Assembly (NCBI RefSeq): GCF_021531315.1
Contig: NZ_JAFBIQ010000008.1
Span: 23,426-87,425 of the forward strand
Length of the DNA stretch: 64,000 bases
Direction: 5' to 3'
DNA from: Oscillibacter valericigenes
GTDB taxonomy: Bacteria; Bacillota; Clostridia; Oscillospirales; Oscillospiraceae
Within the stretch, counting starts at the first letter, position 1; each line of letters begins with the position of its first letter. Position numbers and translations under genes: made by a program. The notes below the pieces were generated by a model. The model had not been told where the DNA came from. It searched no databases and saw only the letters and a list, made by a program, of their open reading frames with translations. This document shows positions 25,343 to 33,295 of the stretch, piece after piece.

Positions 25343-25927
25343 ATGGACGAACGCTGGGAGGAGCTGGAGCGGCGCTGCCAAAGCTGCCGCGAGTGCTCGC
25401 TGTGCGAAACGCGGACGAATGTTGTGTTCGGCACGGGCAGCCGCACGGCGGAGCTCCTGTTCGTCGGCGAGGGGCCTGGCGCGAACGAGGACGCGCAGGG
25501 CGTGCCCTTTGTCGGCAAGGCGGGGCAGCTGCTCGACGATATGCTCGCCATCATCGGGCTGGACCGCACGAAGGTCTACATCGCAAACATCGTCAAGTGC
25601 CGCCCGCCGCAAAACCGCGATCCCCTCGGCGTGGAGCAGGACGCCTGCATCGGCTATCTGCGTGAGCAGACGGCGCTGCTGCGTCCGAAGCTGATCGTCT
25701 GCCTCGGCCGCATCGCGGCGATGCGCCTGATCCGCGATGATTTCAAGATCACGCGCGAGCATGGACAGTGGGTGAAAAAGGGTGAATTTGAGCTGATGGC
25801 GACCTATCATCCCGCGGCGCTGCTGCGCGATCCCACGCGCCGCCCCGAGGCCTTTGAGGACCTGATGAGCCTGCGCGAGAAGGTGCGCGCGGTGTGCGAG
25901 CATACGCCGATTCCCGAAAGGCTGTGA
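25343..25927 (+). CDS. Type-4 uracil-DNA glycosylase
   Basis: The 194-residue enzyme removes uracil from DNA. The N-terminal CQSCRECSLC provides two of the 4Fe-4S ligand cysteines; later ones lie at KCRPPQN and near LIVCLGR. The active-site motif GEGPGANEDAQGVPFVGKAGQLLD and the C-terminal motif YHPAALLRDPTRR are typical of family 4. ATG 25343 has a GGGGGGAG SD, and an upstream in-frame start at 25211 lacks one. It is convergent with another UDG-superfamily gene. Confidence 0.92.
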   Translation: MDERWEELERRCQSCRECSLCETRTNVVFGTGSRTAELLFVGEGPGANEDAQGVPFVGKAGQLLDDMLAIIGLDRTKVYIANIVKCRPPQNRDPLGVEQDACIGYLREQTALLRPKLIVCLGRIAAMRLIRDDFKITREHGQWVKKGEFELMATYHPAALLRDPTRRPEAFEDLMSLREKVRAVCEHTPIPERL

Positions 25928-25955
25928 AAAAGAGAGGCATTACGCCTCTCTTTTC
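25926..25955. terminator. Terminator between the two DNA glycosylase genes
   Basis: A stem AAGAGAGGC (25930-25938)/GCCTCTCTT (25944-25952), flanked by A- and T-runs, sits between the convergent genes. Confidence 0.85.
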
Positions 25956-25976
25956 GTTTCCTCTCGGACAGGCGCC

Positions 25977-26483
25977 TCAGCCCTCCTCTGCGAGCCACGG
26001 CGCGAGCGCCGCGCGCCAGTGCGCGCTCAGCGCCTCGACGGACGAGCGCGCGTTGGCGGGACTGGTGGAGGGCAGCGGCTCCGCCGCGCCGAAGCGCGCC
26101 TCGTCGTACCGCCGATAGTACCGATGCGCCGTGCCGCCGTTGCAGAAGATGCGGCGGATGGGGGCGGCGTCCAAAATGCGCGTGAGATCGTTCGGCACGA
26201 CATTCGTGATGCTCGCGTCGGAGGAGCCTGCGATCTCGCACGAGGCGATGACATCCCACAGCGCCACGCCGCGGCGCAAAAGCAGGGAGCGCTTTTCCTC
26301 CACCGTCTGCGGCACTTCCTCCTCCAGCACGGCGGCGAGCACGCGCCAGAAGCGGTTTTGCGGGTGGGCGTAGAAAAACGCCGCCTCGCGCGACTTGACC
26401 GAGGGGAAGGAGCCGAGGATCAGTATTTTGCTGCGCCCGTCGTATATGGGTGCGATGGTGTGGAGCTGAGGCTGCTTTTCCAT
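25977..26483 (-). CDS. DNA-deoxyinosine (hypoxanthine) glycosylase, UDG superfamily family 6
   Basis: The 168-residue protein has HTIAPIYDGRSKILILGSFPSVKSREAAFFYAHPQNRFW, the active-site layout of the Mug/HDG group, and NGGTAHRYYRRY and LPSTSPANAR, where the SPA motif closes the pocket. Family 6 enzymes excise hypoxanthine, the deamination product of adenine. The start ATG 26483 has GAGGGGAG upstream. The much longer in-frame extension to 26765 has shadow-like composition and I rejected it. Confidence 0.85.
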   Translation of the reverse strand: MEKQPQLHTIAPIYDGRSKILILGSFPSVKSREAAFFYAHPQNRFWRVLAAVLEEEVPQTVEEKRSLLLRRGVALWDVIASCEIAGSSDASITNVVPNDLTRILDAAPIRRIFCNGGTAHRYYRRYDEARFGAAEPLPSTSPANARSSVEALSAHWRAALAPWLAEEG

Positions 26484-26562
26484 GTCGTTCTCCCCTCGTA
26501 TTTGTGCTGCCATCGTACCACGGCGGCGGAGGAAAAACAAGCGGGGAGCGGCAAAAACCACC

Positions 26563-26588
26563 GGAGGAGGAGCTTTCGCTCCTCCTCC
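26563..26588 (-). other. GGAGG-rich stem-loop upstream of the hypoxanthine glycosylase gene
   Basis: Perfect 11-bp arms (26563-26573 and 26578-26588) with a TTTC loop lie 80 nt before the minus-strand start. On the minus strand the hairpin is followed by GGTGGTTTTTG, so it may act as a leader terminator. Confidence 0.45.
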
Positions 26589-26668
26589 TTTCAAACGAAC
26601 GGCAAGGCAAGGTCGCGCCGCCGTGCGTCTGAGAGGTATCATGCGCGGAAATCCGCAAAAAATACACT

Positions 26669-26696
26669 TTGCCTTTTGCGCCGTCTGTGCTACAAT
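26669..26696 (+). promoter_or_regulatory. Promoter of the DUF5662 gene
   Basis: TTGCCT (26669-26674), a 16-bp spacer and an extended -10 TGC-TACAAT (-10 at 26691-26696) precede the gene start by 37 nt. Confidence 0.65.
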
Positions 26697-26733
26697 AGGC
26701 TCACTGTGACAGACGAGAGCGAAAGGAGCCGCC

Positions 26734-27282
26734 ATGCAGCCTTTGGCACATTTCAAAACCATCACGCACCACCGACATCTGGTGTGTAAATACTGCTTCC
26801 GACTGGGACTTTATCGGCAGGGGCTGCTGCACGACCTGAGCAAGTACGCGCCCTGCGAGTTCTGGCGCGGCGCGAAATACTATCAGGGCTACCGCAGCCC
26901 GAACGACGCCGAGCGCCGCACGAACGGCGTGAGTCTTGCGTGGCTGCACCACAAGGGGCGCAACCGCCACCACTTTGAATACTGGATCGATTACTGCATC
27001 GGCGAGGACGGCAGGCCCTACATGGGCGGGTGCAAAATGCCGCTGCGCTATGTGGCCGAGATGTTCTGCGACCGCATCGCCGCCTGCAAAACCTATCTCA
27101 AGGACCAATATACGCCCGCCGCGCCCTATGACTATTACATCCGCTCGAAGGGTCATATTCTCATCCACCCCGAAACGAGCGACGAGATCGAGGAAATGCT
27201 GCGCGTGCTGCGCGACGAGGGCGAGGAGGCGGCGTTTTCCCATGTCCGTGCGCTGCTGCGGCGGGAAAATGCGGAAAAATAA
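26734..27282 (+). CDS. DUF5662 family protein
   Basis: The 182-residue protein is rich in His and aromatic residues: HFKTITHHRHLVCKYCFRLGLYRQGLLHDLSKYAPCEFW, then SLAWLHHKGRNRHHFEYWIDY and YHPETSDE-like ILIHPETSDEIEEML at the end. The spacing H...HD...H-H resembles metal ligands of HD-domain proteins, but I see no proven enzymatic class. Length and motifs fit DUF5662, common in gut Clostridia and their phages. AAAGGAG is 7 nt before the ATG. Confidence 0.8.
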   Translation: MQPLAHFKTITHHRHLVCKYCFRLGLYRQGLLHDLSKYAPCEFWRGAKYYQGYRSPNDAERRTNGVSLAWLHHKGRNRHHFEYWIDYCIGEDGRPYMGGCKMPLRYVAEMFCDRIAACKTYLKDQYTPAAPYDYYIRSKGHILIHPETSDEIEEMLRVLRDEGEEAAFSHVRALLRRENAEK

Positions 27283-27370
27283 CGCACAAAAGTGCGTTTC
27301 TCCCTTGCATTTTTTCTTTAACGGGAGTAAACTACTTATCGAATTTTGCAATAGGACGGACAAAACTGCT

Positions 27371-28258
27371 ATGAGCCACCCGTACAAAACCCGCGAGGGC
27401 GGTGCGACTGTTACGGTCTTCGTGCCTTACGACTGCCGCAACCACTGCCCCTTCTGCATCAATAAAAGAGAATATGCCGACTGCTCCGGCTTCAGCGTGG
27501 AGGCCATTTTGAAGTCCATCGCCGTGATGGACGCGATCACGCCGTACTGCGACTTTGTCTTTACCGGCGGCGAGCCCTTCGCCCAGCTCGACGACCTGCA
27601 GCGGATGCTCGACGCGGTGCCCGGAACGCACAAGGTGTATATCAACACCACCTTCCCCGTGCAGCCGGGGTGCAGTGCGGAGGAGATGCTCGACTTTACC
27701 CGCCGCAACGCGGACAAGATCTCCTGCATCAATGTTTCGCGCCATCTCCAGCGCTATGTGGAGGAGTCGCCGGACGAGGTGGTGGGAGCCATCGCCACCC
27801 CCACGCGCATCAACTGCGTGCTCTATCGTAATTATCCCTCAGATCAGCTCACCGCGTATGCCGAGCGCTGGCGGAAGTATGACATTCCCGTCCAGTTCCG
27901 CTACGACTACACTGAGACCACGCCGGAGAACCTCTACGAGCAGGAAAACGACAGGATCTTACAGGACCTCAAGCGCCAGTTCACCTACAAGGGGCTCGAC
28001 GGCTGTCGGATGCGCAACGGCTTTCACTTCGACTACAAGGGCCTGCACATGACCTATCACAAAACGCTGCCCTACTCGACCATCGTGGAAACGGGCGAGG
28101 ATGGCGTGACCTACGATATCCTCTACGATCTGCTCATCAAGCAGAACGGTGAGCTCCAGTCCGACTGGACGGGCGAGCCGCTGGATGTGGAGAAGTACCG
28201 CAGGGTCGTCTATGAGCCCTATGACCTCCATGTGATCGAGGGTATCGTCGATTTCTGA
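27371..28258 (+). CDS. Radical SAM protein of unknown substrate
   Basis: The 295-residue protein has the 4Fe-4S/SAM motif CRNHCPFC at Cys22, Cys26 and Cys29, and the SAM-binding GGEP in FVFTGGEPFAQL. The partial TIM-barrel continues through KVYINTTFPV and NVSRHLQRY. No extra Cys-rich SPASM domain follows. The ATG at 27371 has only a weak SD (AGGACGG, about 10 nt upstream), and an earlier ORF in the same frame is a shadow of DUF5662. No partner gene reveals the substrate. Confidence 0.85.
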   Translation: MSHPYKTREGGATVTVFVPYDCRNHCPFCINKREYADCSGFSVEAILKSIAVMDAITPYCDFVFTGGEPFAQLDDLQRMLDAVPGTHKVYINTTFPVQPGCSAEEMLDFTRRNADKISCINVSRHLQRYVEESPDEVVGAIATPTRINCVLYRNYPSDQLTAYAERWRKYDIPVQFRYDYTETTPENLYEQENDRILQDLKRQFTYKGLDGCRMRNGFHFDYKGLHMTYHKTLPYSTIVETGEDGVTYDILYDLLIKQNGELQSDWTGEPLDVEKYRRVVYEPYDLHVIEGIVDF

Positions 28259-28280
28259 TACAGCGGACAAACGAACAACA

Positions 28281-28315
28281 AAAGCTCCGGCCGGTTTTTC
28301 GGTCGGAGCTTTTCT
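28281..28315. terminator. Terminator between the radical SAM and EamA genes
   Basis: The stem AAAGCTCCG (28281-28289)/CGGAGCTTT (28304-28312) is extended by CCG/CGG pairs and followed by T-rich sequence. Confidence 0.85.
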
Positions 28316-28326
28316 TCGCAAGGGGG

Positions 28327-29286
28327 CTAACGCAGCTGTGCCGCGCGCTCCTGCCGCAGCTCACGCAGCGTGGGGACGATGACGCACAGCGAGGCGGCGA
28401 GGAAGAAGACGATGCCGATCATGCGGTTGACGCTGATGACCTCGTGATACACGAGCACCGCCAGCAGCGTCGCCAGTACGGGCTTGATGAGGTAGATGAA
28501 CGAGGCTTCGGTCGCGGAGGTGTACTCGGCGATCTTTGCTGTGAGGAAAAAGCCGATGGCCGCGCAGCCGATGCCGACATGGCAGAGCAGGAGCGTCGAA
28601 CTGAGCGTGAAGCCGGTGAAAAAGGGCACATCGGCAAAAATATCCAGCCCAAGGCGGCGGTACAGCGCGCCGACGGCGGGAAGATGGCCGAGCAGCAGCA
28701 GCGCGAGCAGCTCAGCGCCGCCGAGGAGCAGGTTGAAGGTCGAGATGGCCAGCGCGCCGAGCCGCGGGAGGCGCAGCTTGCAGAGCGTGCCGTACAGGGC
28801 GAAGAGCAGCGTTGCGAGCAGGATCTCGACAAAGCCGCGTGGGCTGAGCTCAAGCTTTGCGGGGTTGAGGATAAAGAGAATGCCGATCAGCTCGACGCCG
28901 ATGGCGATGAGGTGGTTCTTTTTCAGCGGCTCGTGCAAAATGAGGTGTGCGGCGGCGAGAGCGAAAACGGGGTTGCCTGAGTAGATGATGGAGGTCGCCG
29001 AGGCGTCCATGTGCAGCACCGCCATTTGCAGGAGCGACATGTGCAGCGTGACCGTCAGAAAGCCGAGCAGGGCAAAATAGCGCCAGTCGGAGCGGGTGAG
29101 CCGGACACCCCGCTGCCGCAGCGAGCGCAGGGCGAAGGGCAGCAGCGCCAGCGCGCCGAGCAGCACGCGCTCGGCGGTGACCTGCATGGGCGCGAACGCG
29201 CCGCCGAGGGCCTTGAGCGCGACCTCGGTGGTGGAGTAGAGCATGGCGGCGAGCAGGATGTAAAGATAGCCGCGTTTCCGATTCAT
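28327..29286 (-). CDS. EamA-family (DMT superfamily) transporter
   Basis: The 319-residue protein has ten predicted helices in two EamA repeats. The first repeat starts GYLYILLAAMLYSTTEVALKAL and the second GFVEILLATLLFALYGTLCKL, each ending in a helix such as ATSIIYSGNPVFALAAAHLIL or ATEASFIYLIKPVLATLLAVLVY. Members export or import metabolites; the substrate is unknown. ATG 29286 is preferred, with GAGGG 8 nt upstream; ATG 29316 is an alternative start. Confidence 0.9.
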   Translation of the reverse strand: MNRKRGYLYILLAAMLYSTTEVALKALGGAFAPMQVTAERVLLGALALLPFALRSLRQRGVRLTRSDWRYFALLGFLTVTLHMSLLQMAVLHMDASATSIIYSGNPVFALAAAHLILHEPLKKNHLIAIGVELIGILFILNPAKLELSPRGFVEILLATLLFALYGTLCKLRLPRLGALAISTFNLLLGGAELLALLLLGHLPAVGALYRRLGLDIFADVPFFTGFTLSSTLLLCHVGIGCAAIGFFLTAKIAEYTSATEASFIYLIKPVLATLLAVLVYHEVISVNRMIGIVFFLAASLCVIVPTLRELRQERAAQLR

Positions 29287-29356
29287 GGCGTCAGCCCTCG
29301 CTTTCCATAGGATCAAGCAGAGTCATTGTATGCTCCGAGCGCAGAAAAAGCAACAA

Positions 29357-29393
29357 GAAAGTGCCGCTTCCGAGAGGAAACGGCACTTTTTCT
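29357..29393 (-). terminator. Terminator of the DAACS symporter gene
   Basis: The stem GTGCCGCTTCC/GGAAACGGCAC (29361-29371 and 29376-29386, one bulge) is flanked by A- and T-runs just downstream of the minus-strand symporter gene. Confidence 0.75.
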
Positions 29394-29411
29394 GATCGGG
29401 CTGCGCTTTTG

Positions 29412-30644
29412 TTACTTGACTTCGGCGGCCTTCTTGCTCTCCCACTTGGTGACGCAGAGCGCGCAGGAGATGTCGCCGGTGATGTTCAGGCAGGTACGGC
29501 CCATGTCGAAGAGACGATCCACGCCGTAGATGATCATGATCATATCGACGGGGATGTTCATCGCCTGAAGCACCATGGCGAGCATGATCATGCCCGCGCC
29601 GGGGGTGCCGGCGGTGCCGATGGAGGCGAGCGTCGCGGTGACGACGATGGTGACCATCTGGCCGACAGTCAGCGTCATGCCGCAGCAGGTGGCGAGGAAG
29701 ATGGTGGCGACGCACTGATAAATGGCGGTACCGTCCATATTGATGGTCGCGCCGAGGGGGATGACGAAGGAGGAAACATCATTCTCCGCACCCAGCTCCT
29801 CCGAGCACTCCATGCTCAGCGGAATGGTCGCGGCGGAGGAGGTGGAGGTGAAGGCGAAGATCATCGCGGGGGACGCCTTCTTGAAGAAGGTGATCGGATT
29901 GACGCCCGCGAACGCCTTGGCGGAGACGGAGTAGCAAAGGACTGCGTGGACGATGTAGCCAAGGTAGGCGCAGCCGAGGACGATGCCGAGGGAGCCGAGG
30001 ATCTCGGGGCCCTGCGTGGCAACAACCCAAGCCATCATGGTGAACACGCCGATGGGGCTGAGAGAAATGATGAAGGCCATCACGCGCTCGATGACCGCGT
30101 AGAGGGAGGTGACCATATCCTGCGCGAGCTTGCCCTTTTCGCCTGCCGCAAGGATGCCGCCGCCGAGAAGAATGGCGATGACGATGACCTGAAGCATATT
30201 GGAGGTGCGGAAGGACTCCCAGAGGTTACTGGGGAAGATGCCGATGAGGGTATCCATGAAGTTGGCGCTGGTGGCCTTCTCCCAGACCTGACCGTCAACG
30301 AGCTGCAGGGTGGGGAAGAGGCCGACGTTGTTGAAGATGTTGGCAAACACGAGGCCGATGACGCAGGCAACGGCGGTGGTGACGAGGAAGTACGCGACGG
30401 TCTTCCAGCCGACGGAGCCGACCTTCTTCATGTCGCCCATGGAGATGATGCCGTCGATCATCGACAGCAGCACGACAGGCACGACGATGAACTTGAGAAG
30501 GTTGACAAAGATGGTGCCGAAGGGCTTGAGGTAGTTGGTCGTGATCTCGGGCTTACCCATAAAGTAGAAGGCAAGGCCGACCACGATGCCGAGAATCAGA
30601 GCAATTACGATCTGTACCGGCAGGCTGAGTTTTTTCTTTTCCAT
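29412..30644 (-). CDS. Dicarboxylate/amino acid:cation symporter (DAACS family)
   Basis: The 410-residue membrane protein carries the GltPh-type signatures: FTSTSSAATIPLSMECSEEL (HP1 hairpin) and FVIPLGATINMDGTAIYQCVATIF (NMDGT motif), plus GTAGTPGAGMIMLAMVL (HP2). It imports glutamate, aspartate or C4-dicarboxylates with Na+ or H+. ATG 30644 is preferred over the in-frame ATG at 30653 because GGAGAG lies about 9 nt upstream. It is monocistronic with its own promoter and terminator. Confidence 0.93.
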   Translation of the reverse strand: MEKKKLSLPVQIVIALILGIVVGLAFYFMGKPEITTNYLKPFGTIFVNLLKFIVVPVVLLSMIDGIISMGDMKKVGSVGWKTVAYFLVTTAVACVIGLVFANIFNNVGLFPTLQLVDGQVWEKATSANFMDTLIGIFPSNLWESFRTSNMLQVIVIAILLGGGILAAGEKGKLAQDMVTSLYAVIERVMAFIISLSPIGVFTMMAWVVATQGPEILGSLGIVLGCAYLGYIVHAVLCYSVSAKAFAGVNPITFFKKASPAMIFAFTSTSSAATIPLSMECSEELGAENDVSSFVIPLGATINMDGTAIYQCVATIFLATCCGMTLTVGQMVTIVVTATLASIGTAGTPGAGMIMLAMVLQAMNIPVDMIMIIYGVDRLFDMGRTCLNITGDISCALCVTKWESKKAAEVK

Positions 30645-30705
30645 AATACACACGCTCTCCTATACTGTTTTTGACTTATAGAAATAACCTATAAATCACA
30701 CTGCC

Positions 30706-30734
30706 ATTATACTGCGAAGCGGCGGGTTTTGCAA
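30706..30734 (-). promoter_or_regulatory. Promoter of the DAACS symporter gene
   Basis: On the minus strand TTGCAA (30734-30729), a 17-bp spacer and TATAAT (30711-30706). In the leader TTATAG (30676-30681) and CTATAA (30689-30694) form an inverted repeat that may be an operator. Confidence 0.75.
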
Positions 30735-30827
30735 GAGCAACGACCGTTTTTCTATATGTGATTTTCCACAAAATATAAAGGAAAAGCGATCGGCGATATG
30801 GGCAGGCAAAAAATTTTGTGCGGCTAC

Positions 30828-30856
30828 TTGCAATATGCGGAACTTTTCGGTACGAT
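30828..30856 (+). promoter_or_regulatory. Promoter of rsmD-coaD
   Basis: TTGCAA (30828-30833), a 17-bp spacer and TACGAT (30851-30856) lie 47 nt before rsmD. Confidence 0.65.
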
Positions 30857-30903
30857 AGAAACAGAAAACGCAAGACGCCGCACGGCGGCGGAAAGGATCG
30901 GCT

Positions 30904-31461
30904 ATGAGAGTCATCACAGGCACAGCGCGCGGGCGCCGACTGAATGAATTGAAGGGCTTTGATACCCGCCCGACGACCGACAAGGTCAAGGAGGGCATTT
31001 TCTCCGCGATCCAGTTTGAGGTGGAGGGCGCGCGCGTGCTCGACCTGTTCGCGGGCACGGGGCAGCTGGGCATTGAGGCGCTCTCGCGCGGGGCGGCGCG
31101 CGCGGTGTTTGTCGAACGGCGCAGCGACGCGGTGAAGCTGATCCGCGAAAATCTGGCGCTGACAGGGCTGGAGAGCGGCGCGCAGGTCGTGTGCGGCGAC
31201 GCGGCAGCCTATCTGGGCGCCCTGCGGGAGCGGTTCGACATCATTTTCCTCGACCCGCCTTACGCCGACGACCTGCTGGAGCGCAGCATCGCGCACATCG
31301 CGCGGTTTGACATTTTATCGCCCGATGGTATAATGATCGCAGAAAGTCCGGCGGAGAAAGAGCTGCCTGCGCTCAGCGCGCCCTACCGTGCGGCGCGGGA
31401 GTATCGCTACGGCAGGATCAAGGTCACGCTCTACCGCCGCGACAGGGAGGAGACGACATGA
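30904..31461 (+). CDS. rsmD: 16S rRNA (guanine966-N2)-methyltransferase
   Basis: The 185-residue enzyme methylates G966 of 16S rRNA with SAM. It has the N-terminal MRVITGTARGRRL, RPTTDKVKEGIFSAI, the SAM loop VLDLFAGTGQLGIEAL and the catalytic DPPY in IIFLDPPYADD. GAAAGGA precedes the ATG. The stop overlaps coaD by 4 nt, and rsmD-coaD is a widespread conserved pair. Confidence 0.95.
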   Translation: MRVITGTARGRRLNELKGFDTRPTTDKVKEGIFSAIQFEVEGARVLDLFAGTGQLGIEALSRGAARAVFVERRSDAVKLIRENLALTGLESGAQVVCGDAAAYLGALRERFDIIFLDPPYADDLLERSIAHIARFDILSPDGIMIAESPAEKELPALSAPYRAAREYRYGRIKVTLYRRDREETT

Positions 31462-31952
31462 GAGAGGAACGCATCGCCGTATTCCCCGGCAGCTTCGACC
31501 CCGTGACGCTCGGCCACATGGACATCATCGAGCGCGCGGCAGAGCTTTTCGACCGCGTGTATGTCGCCATTGTGCCGAACGGCGCGAAGGCGCACCCGAT
31601 GTTCACCGACGAGGAAAAGCTGGAGCTGATGCGCGTGAGCGTCGCGCCGCTGGAGAATGTCGAGGCGGCGCTGTGGCACGGTCTGCTGACCGATTTTGCC
31701 GCGCAGAAGGGCGCGCGCTTTCTCGTGCGCGGCGCGCGGAACAGTGTGGATTTTGACGCGGAGTATCAGCTTTCGCTGATTTATAAGGATGTGTCCGGCG
31801 GGACGCTCGACACGGTGCTTTTCTGTGCCGCGCCCGCACACCAGCACATTTCCTCCACGATGGCGCGCGAGATGGTGAAGTACCGTCAGCCGCTGGAGAA
31901 GTATCTGCCGGCCGCGGCCGCGGACTTGATCAAGAGAAAGGATAGGGGATAA
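31458..31952 (+). CDS. coaD: Pantetheine-phosphate adenylyltransferase
   Basis: The 164-residue enzyme joins AMP to 4'-phosphopantetheine, the penultimate step of CoA synthesis. It shows AVFPGSFDPVTLGHMDII (the T/HxGH nucleotidyltransferase motif), FLVRGARNSVDFDAEYQ and the C-terminal ISSTMAREM signature. Length is typical. It overlaps rsmD (ATGA) and is 2 nt from the next gene. Confidence 0.96.
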   Translation: MREERIAVFPGSFDPVTLGHMDIIERAAELFDRVYVAIVPNGAKAHPMFTDEEKLELMRVSVAPLENVEAALWHGLLTDFAAQKGARFLVRGARNSVDFDAEYQLSLIYKDVSGGTLDTVLFCAAPAHQHISSTMAREMVKYRQPLEKYLPAAAADLIKRKDRG

Positions 31953-31954
31953 CG

Positions 31955-32482
31955 ATGGCTGAAGAGAATGTGCAGAAGCTGCTGGATATGCTGTATGAAA
32001 TGATCGACGAGGCAAAAAACGCGCCGCTGTCGAGCGACAAGTGCGTGCTCAACCGCGACGAGGCGCTCGACCTGCTCGATGAGATCCGCGCGCAGATGCC
32101 CGTTGAGCTCAAGCGCGCGCAGGAGCTGGTCCGCGCCCGCGACGAGTATGTCGAGGCCGCCAAGCGCGATGTCGAGCGCATGATGCAGAAGGCGGAGTTT
32201 GAGGCCAAGAGCAAGGTCTCCGAGAGCGAGGTGCTCACCGCCGCGCGCAACAAGGGGCACGACATCGTCAATCGCGCCGAGGAGCGCTCGCGCGAGATGT
32301 ACCGCGTGGCGAACGACTACTCCGAGGATGTGCTGCGCCGCACGGAGGAGGCGGTCCAGATGGCGCTCGACGAGGTCAAGCAGACGCGCGTGCGCTTCCG
32401 CGCCGCCTCGGCAGAGCAGATGCAGCGCCGCCGCGAGGAGCTGAACCGATCTTTGGAGAAAAACGACAAAGAGGATAGGTAA
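31955..32482 (+). CDS. Coiled-coil protein downstream of coaD
   Basis: The 175-residue protein is almost entirely charged helix (residues ~35-170, heptad-rich: ELKRAQELVRARDEYVEAAKRDVERMMQKAEFEAKSKV...). It resembles V-ATPase subunit E or DivIVA-type coiled coils and is often labelled ATPase in Clostridia, but no nucleotide-binding motif is visible. It has no signal or membrane segment. Its fixed position after coaD suggests a housekeeping role that is not known. Confidence 0.8.
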   Translation: MAEENVQKLLDMLYEMIDEAKNAPLSSDKCVLNRDEALDLLDEIRAQMPVELKRAQELVRARDEYVEAAKRDVERMMQKAEFEAKSKVSESEVLTAARNKGHDIVNRAEERSREMYRVANDYSEDVLRRTEEAVQMALDEVKQTRVRFRAASAEQMQRRREELNRSLEKNDKEDR

Positions 32483-32550
32483 AATTCGTTATATCTGACA
32501 AGGGACTTCTTTGAATTTTACCGCATGATTATATTTTGCGATGGGAATGA

Positions 32551-32583
32551 AGCACGCCACAAGATGTTGTGGCGTGCTTTTTC
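32551..32583 (+). terminator. Terminator of the rsmD-coaD operon
   Basis: A 12-bp perfect stem (32551-32562 and 32567-32578) has a GATG loop and is followed by TTTTTC. Confidence 0.93.
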
Positions 32584-32687
32584 TTCTCTCTTCGACAATG
32601 AAACGGGTGTTTTGGTTTCTGCGAAAAATGCCGCGGAAAAATGCCGGAAAAGCGCGGGAAAGCCTTAAAAATAAGGAAAATTTCTGC

Positions 32688-32716
32688 TTGCAATTCAAAA
32701 AAAGATTATGTATACT
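32688..32716 (+). promoter_or_regulatory. mraZ (dcw cluster) promoter
   Basis: TTGCAA (32688-32693), a 17-bp spacer and TATACT (32711-32716) predict a start near 32723. Confidence 0.8.
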
Positions 32717-32724
32717 CAAAACAT

Positions 32725-32764
32725 GAAGTGGGGAAAAGTGGTGCCAGGTGTTTAAAAGTGGTGC
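32725..32764 (+). promoter_or_regulatory. MraZ operator: four 10-bp-phased AAGTGG-type repeats
   Basis: AAGTGG begins at 32726, 32736 and 32756, with a degenerate copy AGGTGT at 32746. This exact 10-bp period directly after the -10 element matches the known architecture of MraZ binding boxes (GTGG/TGGG repeats phased by one helical turn). It implies autorepression of the division cluster. Confidence 0.75.
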
Positions 32765-32877
32765 CATTGCCCCCAAAATGCAGGAGAGTGGAGCGAAGCG
32801 ACTTCCCCGAAAAAAGAGGGAGCCGCTGCTTTGCCCTCTTTGCAGCATCTCTAAATCAACGCCGAGGGGGGAGCGCT

Positions 32878-33294
32878 TTGACGGGTCAGTATCAGCACAG
32901 CATTGACGCCAAGGGCAGAGTGTTTATCCCCGCGAAGCTCCGCGAGGAGCTCGGCGAGACCTTTTATGTCACGATGGGCATGGACTCCTGCCTGAGCGTT
33001 TATTCCGACGCGAGCTGGGCCAAGTTCACAGAGAAGTTCGAGAGCCTGCCCTACACCAAGACCAAGGCCATGCGCCCGCTCTTCGCCAACGCGGCGAAGT
33101 GCGAGCCGGACAGTCAGGGGCGCATCCTGCTGCCGCAGAAGCTGCGCGCCTACGCGGGGCTGGATAAGGATGTTGTCATCATCGGTGTATCCAACCGCGC
33201 CGAGATCTGGAACGCAGAGCGCTGGGCCGCGCTGGAGGCCGAGCAGCTCGATCCCGAGAACCTTGCCGCCGTGATGGAAGAGCTGGGCTTCTGA
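32878..33294 (+). CDS. mraZ: Transcriptional regulator MraZ
   Basis: The 138-residue protein has two AbrB-like MraZ repeats: QYQHSIDAKGRVFIPAKLREELG and FANAAKCEPDSQGRILLPQKLRAYAGLDKDVVIIGVSNRAEIWN, each with the DxKGR/DxQGR signature. It forms a ring that binds the phased repeats upstream and represses the dcw cluster. The start is TTG 32878 with GAGGGGGGAG just upstream; reading further upstream would enter the promoter. The rsmH start follows by 1 nt. Confidence 0.93.
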   Translation: MTGQYQHSIDAKGRVFIPAKLREELGETFYVTMGMDSCLSVYSDASWAKFTEKFESLPYTKTKAMRPLFANAAKCEPDSQGRILLPQKLRAYAGLDKDVVIIGVSNRAEIWNAERWAALEAEQLDPENLAAVMEELGF

Positions 33295-33295
33295 G

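Larger units (their letters stand above)
32483..32877 (+). other. 395-nt gap before mraZ
   Basis: No coding sequence is supported here. The gap holds a terminator for the rsmD-coaD operon (32551-32582), the mraZ promoter (32688-32716) and its repeat operator (32725-32764). The remaining ~110 nt to mraZ is an ordinary GC-rich leader. Confidence 0.75.
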
